Source: Lentzea fradiae (GTDB lineage Bacteria > Actinomycetota > Actinomycetes > Mycobacteriales > Pseudonocardiaceae). Taken from it: 64,000 nucleotides of DNA. Location: the NCBI RefSeq assembly GCF_900100955.1, contig NZ_FNCC01000001.1, positions 744,001-808,000 of the forward strand, in the 5' to 3' direction. Below the pieces are notes generated by a model. The model saw nothing but the letters and a program-made list of their open reading frames with translations. It searched no databases and was not told the origin of the DNA. Shown piece after piece: positions 33,469 to 40,752 of the stretch; position 1 is the stretch's first letter, and each line of letters opens with the position of its first letter. A program made the translations under genes and the position numbers.

Positions 33469-36180
33469 ATGCGCCCGAGACACGTCAGCCTGGCCAGCCC
33501 GATCCCGAGATCGAGACTCAGCGGCACCCTTCCCCGGCGGGAGGCGCTGAGGACGTTGCGGAGCGCGGAGACGGCACGGCTGAGGCTCGTCACCGGACCC
33601 GCGGGCGCCGGGAAGTCCGTGCTGGTGCGGCACCTGCTGGCGGACGCGGAGCGGCCCCGCGTGGCGGTCGACTGCCCGGCCACGGAGCCGGGGGAGCTGG
33701 CCCGCGTGCTCGGCCGCCTCGCCGGGACAGAGGCCGCCGGCGCGGACGCGCTCCTGAGGGCGCTGGAACGGTTCGAGGAACCGCTGACCGTGGTGTTCGA
33801 CGGCGTGCACGCGCTGACCCACACCGCCGACCGCGACCTCGTCGACCGCCTCGTCACCGAGGCACCTGAGGACGTCCGCTTCGTCGTGACCGCCCGGCAC
33901 GTGCGCGACCTGCGGCTGACGGACGTGCCGGGACCGGTCCACCGGACGGGGTTCGACGACCTCAGGTTCGGCGCGGACGAGGTGGTGCGGCTGTTCGAGT
34001 CGGCGGGGGTGCGCGTGCCCGCCGACCCGGAGTCGTTGTGCCATCGCGTCGACGGGCTCGCCGCCGCGCTGGTCTTCCTGCGGATGGACATCTCGCTGCT
34101 CGGCGCCGACCAGGCCGAGGCGGTGTTCGCCGACCCGGTGGGCGGCTCCGAACGCCTGCGGGAGTTCCTGACGCGCGAGGTGGTCGACCCGCTGCCCGCC
34201 GGGCTGCGGGACCTGCTGGTCGACGTCAGCCCGCTCGGCGTGCTGGAGGGGCCGATGTGCGACGTCCTGCTGGGCAGGGACGACTCGGCGGAGCTGCTCG
34301 CCGAGCTGGCCGCGCGGGAGCCGATGGTGTTCCGGCTCGGCGACGGCGCGTACCGCCTGCACACCTCCCTGCGGGAGCTGCTGGAGCGGCGCCTCGCCGA
34401 GCGGTACGGCACCCGGCTGACGAGCCAGGCGTATCTCACCGCCGCGGTGGTCCTGAGCGAGGCGGGCCGGTGGGACGACGCCCACCGCTGCTCCGCACGC
34501 GCGGGTGACTGGGTGACCGCCGCACGGATCGCCCACGAGTACGGGGTACCGGCGCCCCGGCACGGCGACCCGTGGGGCACGCTCGCCGAGGCGCGCAGGC
34601 TCCGCGCGGCGGGCCGGTTCGCGCAGGCGCACGAGCTCTACACCGAGGCGGCCTCGCGCCTGCCGGACGGGGCGTTGCGCCGCGAGTGCGACGAGGAACG
34701 GGCGTACCTCTCGCACTGGCTGGGCGACATCCCCGTCACCGCCCCGGCGTCACCGGTCGCGACGGACGTCCTGGCGAGCCTGGTGCTCGCGCTGCGGACC
34801 CGGCCGTCGACCCTGGTGGGCCGCACGGTGCCCACGGCGACACCGGTGTGGACCCTCGCCAGGGCGGTCGCGGCGATGGTCGACGGCCGCACGGAGATGG
34901 CGGTCGAGCTCGCCCGGCCGCTCGCGGGCGCGCGCGACCCCTTCACTTCGCTGGGCGCGCGCATCCTCGTCACGACGATCGAGACGGCGTTGCACGGCAA
35001 GGGAACGGTGGCCCAGTTCCACGCCCTCGCCGCTGAGGCGGAGGCCGAGGGCTGGTTGTGGCTCGCCCGGTTCGCCCGCGCCGCCACGGCCGTGCTCGAC
35101 GCGGCGGCCTGCGCGGACGCGCGGGCGGTCCTCGCGGAGTGCGAGGAAGCCGGCGACACGTGGAGCTGGGCGTTCGCGGTCTGGCTGCTGCTCATCGGCG
35201 AGATCCGCGCGAACCTCCCCCACGACAGGGGCATCGTGCGGACGGCACTCGTGCGGCTGCGGCGGATGGACGCGCCGTTGCTGGAGATGTGGCTGCGCGC
35301 CCTGGTGGGCGATCTCGTCGAGCTGATCGAGGCGGACGAGCCGGACCTCCGCAGGAACGCCCCCGGCTGGGCGTGGGACCAGGCGATGGCGCGGCACAAC
35401 TGCCGGTCGATCGTCGAACGGCTCAGGACCCCGCACAGCCCGGCACATCTGCGGCCGGTGCCCGCGGCGGCACCGGTGGCGGACCGTCCCGTGGCCATCC
35501 GGTGCTTCGGCGGGTTCGAGCTGACCGCCCGCGGCGTTCCCGTGGACCTCGGCGGGCTGCGCGCCCAGGCCCGGCGGGTGCTGCGCGTCCTCGCCGCCCA
35601 CGCCGGGCAGCCGCTGCACGAGGAACGGCTGGTGGCTGTCCTCTGGCCGGACACGCCGCTGAAGTCGGCCAAACGACGCCTCCAGGTCGCCATCTCCAGC
35701 CTGCGCACCCACCTGAAGGACCGGGTGCCGGACGCGGAGATCGCCCGGCAGGGCTGCTCCTACCTGCTGAGGCTGCCGCGGGAGGCCGTCGTCGACGTGG
35801 TCGAGTTCGGCGACGCCATGCGGCGCTGGAGGAGCAGGCCGCCGCACACCGACCTGGCCCGTGCCCGGCAGATCGCGGAGACGCTGCTCGACCTGCACCG
35901 CGGCGAGTACCTCGCGGAGGAGGGCAACGCCGAGTGGGTGCTCGCCCGGCGCGAGACCCTGCGCGGGGAGACGGCGGGCGTCGCCGCCGCGCTGGCGCGC
36001 CTGGAGCTCGACCGGGGCAACGCCGCGGCGGCGATCGACCTGTGCGAGCGCGCTCTCGCGGTGGACCAGCTCGACCACCGGCTGTGGTCGCTGCTCTCGG
36101 AGTCGCGCCGCCGGGCCGGACACCCCGACGGCGCGCTCCGCGCCTGGCGTGCCTACCAGGACCTGGTCGCGGAGTGCTGA
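33469..36180 (+). CDS. BTAD/SARP-type regulator with N-terminal STAND-like NTPase
   Basis: The 903-residue protein begins with a P-loop NTPase (Walker A GPAGAGKS at 43-50, Walker B LTVVFDGVHAL). A helical repeat region of about 400 residues follows, and then an OmpR-type winged helix (AIRCFGGFELTARGVPVDLG to LQVAISSLRTHLKD, about 675-750) and a bacterial transcriptional activation domain (about 770-900). The usual SARP order (HTH-BTAD-NTPase) is inverted: the NTPase is first. It lies between two minus-strand eCIS genes and is likely the locus activator. The stop is 10 bases from the convergent zinc-ribbon gene end. The ATG at 33469 is chosen over 33418 and 33367 on sequence content; its ribosome site is weak. 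Confidence 0.85.
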   Translation: MRPRHVSLASPIPRSRLSGTLPRREALRTLRSAETARLRLVTGPAGAGKSVLVRHLLADAERPRVAVDCPATEPGELARVLGRLAGTEAAGADALLRALERFEEPLTVVFDGVHALTHTADRDLVDRLVTEAPEDVRFVVTARHVRDLRLTDVPGPVHRTGFDDLRFGADEVVRLFESAGVRVPADPESLCHRVDGLAAALVFLRMDISLLGADQAEAVFADPVGGSERLREFLTREVVDPLPAGLRDLLVDVSPLGVLEGPMCDVLLGRDDSAELLAELAAREPMVFRLGDGAYRLHTSLRELLERRLAERYGTRLTSQAYLTAAVVLSEAGRWDDAHRCSARAGDWVTAARIAHEYGVPAPRHGDPWGTLAEARRLRAAGRFAQAHELYTEAASRLPDGALRRECDEERAYLSHWLGDIPVTAPASPVATDVLASLVLALRTRPSTLVGRTVPTATPVWTLARAVAAMVDGRTEMAVELARPLAGARDPFTSLGARILVTTIETALHGKGTVAQFHALAAEAEAEGWLWLARFARAATAVLDAAACADARAVLAECEEAGDTWSWAFAVWLLLIGEIRANLPHDRGIVRTALVRLRRMDAPLLEMWLRALVGDLVELIEADEPDLRRNAPGWAWDQAMARHNCRSIVERLRTPHSPAHLRPVPAAAPVADRPVAIRCFGGFELTARGVPVDLGGLRAQARRVLRVLAAHAGQPLHEERLVAVLWPDTPLKSAKRRLQVAISSLRTHLKDRVPDAEIARQGCSYLLRLPREAVVDVVEFGDAMRRWRSRPPHTDLARARQIAETLLDLHRGEYLAEEGNAEWVLARRETLRGETAGVAAALARLELDRGNAAAAIDLCERALAVDQLDHRLWSLLSESRRRAGHPDGALRAWRAYQDLVAEC

Positions 36181-36190
36181 GACGGCACCG

Positions 36191-37846
36191 TCACTTCAGC
36201 GCGAAGAACTCCATCTCGCTGATGGCGACGGTCTGCCGCTCGGTCCCGCTGTAGACGTCGACCACCTCGATGGTGACCGACGTGACAAGCGTGGCGTTCT
36301 TCAGCTCCAGCGTCTGCGCGCCCCTGGTGTCGACCGGCAGCACGTTCTCCGACTTGCCCGTGTTGTACGTCAGGCGCAGGATCGACGGCCTGCCGTCCTC
36401 GCTGAACGTCTCGGCGGCGCCGGAGTGCAGGATGATCGCCCGCAGCAGGTAGCTCTCGTCGAACCGCACGGTGATCTTCGGCTTGCCGCCTCCCAGCTCG
36501 GTCATCCAGTAGGTGTTGTTGTAGGTGTCGACCAGCAGCTTCGGGTCGTGCTCCGGCAAGGCGGTCAGCGACGACACGGTGGACGGCCGCACGGGGTCCA
36601 GGGTGGGGACCACCTTGCGGTACAGCGCCCGCGTGTTGTCGATGACCGTTGCGCGGAAAGGCGGGTAGAGCGCGTACACGAGCGTCAGCAGGAGACCGAC
36701 GAGCACCAGGACCGCCCGGATGCGGCGGAAGGTCATCTTCACGACCCACGTCCGGTGGCTGCGGGTGCCCTTGGCGCCGGGACGGGTGCCCAGCTGGTAG
36801 CGCTTGGTGCGGCGCCGGAACAACCGCCGCCACCACACCAGCTTCACGACGCCCGCGTCCGCGAGCGACTCGCCGCAGCGGCTGCAGAAGTTGCGGCTCG
36901 GGGCGTTGCCCTCGCCGCACGCCGCGCACACCAGGTCGTCGGGTTCGAGCCGGCGGCTCGGTTTCGTGCGCACGATGGCCCGTGTCTTGCGGATCGCGGG
37001 CGCGGGCTTCAGCTCCGGCGTCTCGTCCCGTGCCTCCGCCCGCCCGGTCACCGGCTGCGCCAGCGCGGCGACGAGGTCGGGGTCCGGAGGGTCCTCGACG
37101 TCACCGGGAGGCGGGGCTGGCGCGGTGGATCCTGGTGGTTTCGCGGCTCCTGGGGGTGTGGCCGCACCGGGAGGTGCGGGCGGTGTAGACGTGCCCGGTG
37201 GTGGGCTCGGTGGCTTCGCCGCACCGGGTGGCGGCGGTGGGCCGGGCGGTTTCGCAGCACCGGGAACTGGTGGAGCCGGTGGTTTCGCGGCACCGGGCGG
37301 AGCGGGCGGTTTCGCCGCACCAGGCGGAGCGGGTGGACCGGGTGGCTTCGCGGCACCGGGAGGTGGCGGCGGGCCAGGGGGTTTCGCCGCTCCGGGTGGT
37401 GGCGGGCCGGGTGGCTTCGCCGCGCCAGGGGGCGGTGGGGGACCGGGTGGCTTCGCCGCACCGGGAGGTGGTGGTGGGCCAGGGGGTTTCGCGGCACCGG
37501 GTGGCGGTGGCGGGCCGGGAGGGGGCGGTGGCGCGCCCGGAGGGGGAGCCGCGGGAGCGGGCGGCGGCGGGGGTTCGGCCTCCGAGGTCCAGGTGGCCAC
37601 GGCCGCCGCGGCCTTGCGGCGCGGCTCGACCCGCACCCGTTCCGGCAGCCAGGCGGCCACCTTGCGGCGCACGCGCTGCCACCACGTGAGCTTCTCCTCC
37701 ACGGGCGGAGGCGGTTCCTCGACCACCACGACCACCTCGGGCGGCGGCGCGACCTTGTCGCCGTTCCACTCCAGGAAACGCCCGCAGTCCCCGCAGAACG
37801 CGTGCGCGTCGTCGTTGTGGTTCCCGCACATCCTGCAGACGATCAC
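36191..37846 (-). CDS. eCIS membrane protein: zinc ribbons, Pro-rich repeats, one TM, discoidin-like C-terminus
   Basis: The 551-residue protein has a zinc ribbon at the N-terminus (C4, C7, C18, C21), a Pro/Gly/Ala-rich repeat (92-247), a second ribbon (C307, C310, C321, C324), a basic stretch, one transmembrane helix (about 376-396) and an outside domain resembling F5/8-type discoidin sandwiches (NTYWMTELGGGKPKITVRFDE, about 430-551). The topology, with a disordered cytoplasmic arm, single TM and extracytoplasmic binding domain, matches what I recall of the Streptomyces CIS membrane anchor CisA. It could dock the particle at the membrane (inference). The GTG at 37846 follows GGAGGTGATC and overlaps the upstream stop. 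Confidence 0.72.
   Translation of the reverse strand: MIVCRMCGNHNDDAHAFCGDCGRFLEWNGDKVAPPPEVVVVVEEPPPPVEEKLTWWQRVRRKVAAWLPERVRVEPRRKAAAAVATWTSEAEPPPPPAPAAPPPGAPPPPPGPPPPPGAAKPPGPPPPPGAAKPPGPPPPPGAAKPPGPPPPGAAKPPGPPPPPGAAKPPGPPAPPGAAKPPAPPGAAKPPAPPVPGAAKPPGPPPPPGAAKPPSPPPGTSTPPAPPGAATPPGAAKPPGSTAPAPPPGDVEDPPDPDLVAALAQPVTGRAEARDETPELKPAPAIRKTRAIVRTKPSRRLEPDDLVCAACGEGNAPSRNFCSRCGESLADAGVVKLVWWRRLFRRRTKRYQLGTRPGAKGTRSHRTWVVKMTFRRIRAVLVLVGLLLTLVYALYPPFRATVIDNTRALYRKVVPTLDPVRPSTVSSLTALPEHDPKLLVDTYNNTYWMTELGGGKPKITVRFDESYLLRAIILHSGAAETFSEDGRPSILRLTYNTGKSENVLPVDTRGAQTLELKNATLVTSVTIEVVDVYSGTERQTVAISEMEFFALK
37106..37573 (-). repeat. In-frame Pro-rich repeat block
   Basis: This codes residues 92-247 of the zinc-ribbon membrane protein. 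The unit GAAKPPGPPPPP (36 bases, variable length) recurs with the core GAAKPP ten times. Near-identical DNA units (GGTGGCTTCGCCGCACCGGG on plus) mean that copy number could change by slippage or recombination. Confidence 0.85.
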
Positions 37847-38382
37847 GAGATCACCTCCAGGGTGTGCGCGACGTGAACGGGTTTGGCCGCACGGATCACC
37901 GCTGCGACGGCCTCTTCCGAGAGGACGCGCGGATCACGCGGCCGGACCACGACGCGCACCCAGTGCTCCACGTCCGTCGGCGGCTCGGGACGCGGACGCA
38001 CCGACCACGACGTGCCGCCGCTCTCGTGGATCTCCACCTCGCCGTCGACGACGACGGACAGGTGCCTGCGCAGGCCCGCCATCGTGCCGCGCATCCGGAA
38101 CAGGTCCACTGCCTCCGCCACCACCGCCCGCTGCGCGGTCAGGGGCCAGCTCTCGTCCAGCAGCACCCCGAACCAGCTCGACAGCCAGCGCACGAACTCC
38201 TCGGGGGCGAGCATCGGGTCGAGGTAGGCGTCGACGCAGTCGATGGTGCTGATCAGCGGCGCGAGCACGTCGTCGAACCCGGTGGTCCAGCGCACGGTGA
38301 AGTCGCTCTCCGCGAAGACCGCCGGCAGGAAACCGATCAGCGGGTACGGGGTGGGCAGCAGGTCCGCGCCGGGCGGCGTCAT
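37843..38382 (-). CDS. Phage tail protein I-like baseplate protein (Afp12/gpI type)
   Basis: The 179-residue protein opens LLPTPYPLIGFLPAVFAESDF and has EEFVRWLSSWFGVLLDESWPLTAQRAVVAEAVDLFRMRGT, the pattern of tail protein I family members that form part of the baseplate wedge with baseplate J. The second half is beta-rich (VEHWVRVVVRPRDPRVLSEEAV). ATG at 38382 overlaps the baseplate J stop, and its own stop overlaps the next GTG, so synthesis is stoichiometrically coupled. It should act in the cytoplasm during particle assembly. Confidence 0.82.
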   Translation of the reverse strand: MTPPGADLLPTPYPLIGFLPAVFAESDFTVRWTTGFDDVLAPLISTIDCVDAYLDPMLAPEEFVRWLSSWFGVLLDESWPLTAQRAVVAEAVDLFRMRGTMAGLRRHLSVVVDGEVEIHESGGTSWSVRPRPEPPTDVEHWVRVVVRPRDPRVLSEEAVAAVIRAAKPVHVAHTLEVIS

Positions 38383-40334
38383 CTCGACTCCTCCACCCGC
38401 ACCTGGTGGTCGTAGGAGAACACGAGCCCGCCCGGTCCCACCGGCAGCAGCATCGTCTCCGCACCACGTTCGCCCGTCACGGGGTTCGCGCCGAACAGGC
38501 GGACGTCCTCGACGATGTCGACACCGCGGACCCCTTGCAGGGTCGCGAAAACCTCGCCGTGGGTCACCCGCCGCCCGAACGGCCAGCCGGTGCCGTCCGG
38601 TCCGCCGACGAGCGGGTTGAGGTACCTGTGCAGCGCCTCCAGCGCGCGGGCGCGGACCTCCTCGGTGTCGAGGCGGGGCCGGGCCACCAGCCGGGCGACC
38701 ACGGTGACACCGCGGTAGCGCGGCGGTTCCACGAGCACCCGCGTGCCGACGAGCCGCACCTCGTCGAGCCGGTTCGCGATCCGTTCCAGCGTCGCCGGGC
38801 CGGGCACCAGGTCCGCGAAGAGCAGTTCGCCGGACCGCTGCGCCGCCGCCGGCACCACCAGCACCTTCACCGCCCCGTGCGGGACGTCGTCTTCCCCGGC
38901 GGTGACGCAGTGGATCCTGGCCGCCTCCGGCGCGGCTTCCCGCGAGATCGCCTCGTAGTCCTCCGCGGTGACCGCCCGGCTGCGGGTGCGCAGCATGATC
39001 GGTCCGCGCGCCTTGGCCTCGGCGAGCGTCTCCCCGTCCACCCCGCCCGACGCCGGGTGCAGGTTGGTCACGCCGGAGACGAACGGGATCGACGCCTTGA
39101 GCGTGTCGATCGCGAACCGGGCGACGTTCCCCCGCCCGCCACCGCCGTGGTAGTAGCTGCGCGCCCTGATCCGGGCGCCCTGGGGTGGCACGGCACCGCA
39201 GCGCCGCAGGGAACCGTCCTGGAGCCGGATCGCGGGACCGAACGAGATCTCGCCGGAGACCCAGTCGATCACGAAGTGGCGGTCGTCCGCGCCGCTGGCG
39301 GAGAAGTCGTCGACCGCGGTCCACTCCTGCCAGCCCTCGTCGTCGGACACCTCCACCACGGCGGAGTGGACTCCCGCGAGGACCGGGGCCTTGGCGAGCG
39401 AGAGCCGTTGTCCGGGAACACCTTCCGACTCGCCCAGCTCCTCGAACTCGACGATCTCGCCGTGCACCGCGCGGGCCGTCGCGCCGACCGTGCCGGCGTG
39501 CAGCGAGCGGACCACGGGGGTGGAGCTGTAGGAGGGCTGGCCCGGCAGCGGCTCGACCACCTTGATCCGCAGCCAGCCCGCGCGCTGGTCGTCGATGACG
39601 CTCGCCTCGTGCCCCTCGGGCAGGTGCACCACGACCCGGCCCGGCCGGTTCAGGCCCGCTGTCTCGTCGGTGGTCAGCTCGCACTCGGCCCAGCCGTCGC
39701 CCGTCCACGCCTCCCAGACGATCGGCGGGTGCAGCGGGTTCACGCCGACACCGGAGACGGCGCCGTCGAAGTCGATCCGCACCGCGCAGGCGGGCGCGGG
39801 GTCGAGCAGGCCGATCAGGAGCGTGTCGCCCAGCTCCGGAGGGTCGCTGAACGCCTCGAACTCCTGCCCGATCTCGACGGCGGTGGTCTGGTTCTCGCTG
39901 CCGACACCGGACTGCCGCACCCGCCGCACGGCGGTGATCGAGGTCGGCGTGACGGCCAGGTCGGCGGCGGTGGAGAAGACGATCGCCTCCTCGCTCTCGG
40001 TGCGCGTCGTGGACACGGTGGTGCCGCGCCGGATCACCAGCGGCGAGCGCGCGGGCGTGGACAGCCAGAAGGTGACGGGGACCTCCGCCGGGGTGGGCGG
40101 GAACATCCGCAGGCCGAGCAGCTCGAGGAACTTCACGTACAGCCGGTCCGGCACCCGGTTGAGCCGATAGCACAGCTGCTCCGTCATGAACGCGAACGCC
40201 TCGATCAGCGTCACGCCGGGATCGGACACGTTGTGGTCCGTCCACTCGGGACACCGCCGCATCACGAAGCGCTTGGCGTCGTCGACGAGCTCCTGGAACC
40301 GCCGGTCGTCCAGGGTGGGCGCGGGAAGCACCAT
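38379..40334 (-). CDS. Putative baseplate assembly protein, gpJ/Afp11 type
   Basis: The 651-residue protein starts with FVMRRCPEWTDHNVSDPGVTLIEAFAFMTEQLCYRLNRVPDRLYVKFLELLGL, the hallmark N-terminus of actinomycete eCIS baseplate assembly proteins (baseplate J-like). The C-terminal third has LAEAKARGPIMLRTRSRAVTAEDYEAISREA, the core baseplate J motif, and ends in beta strands. It builds the wedge that triggers sheath contraction. ATG at 40334 shares its A with the preceding gp25 stop (TGATG). Confidence 0.92.
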   Translation of the reverse strand: MVLPAPTLDDRRFQELVDDAKRFVMRRCPEWTDHNVSDPGVTLIEAFAFMTEQLCYRLNRVPDRLYVKFLELLGLRMFPPTPAEVPVTFWLSTPARSPLVIRRGTTVSTTRTESEEAIVFSTAADLAVTPTSITAVRRVRQSGVGSENQTTAVEIGQEFEAFSDPPELGDTLLIGLLDPAPACAVRIDFDGAVSGVGVNPLHPPIVWEAWTGDGWAECELTTDETAGLNRPGRVVVHLPEGHEASVIDDQRAGWLRIKVVEPLPGQPSYSSTPVVRSLHAGTVGATARAVHGEIVEFEELGESEGVPGQRLSLAKAPVLAGVHSAVVEVSDDEGWQEWTAVDDFSASGADDRHFVIDWVSGEISFGPAIRLQDGSLRRCGAVPPQGARIRARSYYHGGGGRGNVARFAIDTLKASIPFVSGVTNLHPASGGVDGETLAEAKARGPIMLRTRSRAVTAEDYEAISREAAPEAARIHCVTAGEDDVPHGAVKVLVVPAAAQRSGELLFADLVPGPATLERIANRLDEVRLVGTRVLVEPPRYRGVTVVARLVARPRLDTEEVRARALEALHRYLNPLVGGPDGTGWPFGRRVTHGEVFATLQGVRGVDIVEDVRLFGANPVTGERGAETMLLPVGPGGLVFSYDHQVRVEESR

Positions 40335-40741
40335 CAGTAGTCGCCCTCCTCGGGAATCGTGTAGAAGGGGTGGACGAGGTTGCGCTCGTCGTTCTCGCCC
40401 TTCACCACGTAGGTGATGTCGATCAGGAGCAGGCTGGGCTGGTCGGGGTCGGCGCGCACGAGCACGTCCGAGACGGAGACGCGGGGTTCCCAGAGGTCGA
40501 GCGACGTCCGCACCTCCCGTTCCACCGCCGCGAGCACGTCCACCGACGCGCCCTCGAAGGTGAAGTCGCGCAACCGGGAGCCGAACGCGGGCCGGAACGG
40601 CCGTTCGCCCGGGTAGGTGCGCAGGACGAGCGCCATCGCCTGCTCCAGCTTCCGCGCGCCACCGAGGGTGGCGATGGTGCCGTTGGCCGTCACGTCGAGC
40701 GGGAACGCCCAGCCCCGCCCGACGAACTCGTCGTCGATCAC
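40334..40741 (-). CDS. gp25-like baseplate wedge protein (GPW_gp25 family)
   Basis: The 135-residue protein has the gp25 core: GRGWAFPLDVTANGTIATLGGARKLEQAMALVLRTYPGERPFRPAFGSRLRDF, followed by VEREVRTSLDLWEPRV and a final strand. Proteins of this family (T4 gp25, Afp9) nucleate sheath assembly on the baseplate. The GTG at 40741 follows GGAGG by 6 bases, immediately after the Vgr stop. The length matches the family. Confidence 0.93.
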   Translation of the reverse strand: MIDDEFVGRGWAFPLDVTANGTIATLGGARKLEQAMALVLRTYPGERPFRPAFGSRLRDFTFEGASVDVLAAVEREVRTSLDLWEPRVSVSDVLVRADPDQPSLLLIDITYVVKGENDERNLVHPFYTIPEEGDY

Positions 40742-40752
40742 CAGAACCTCCG

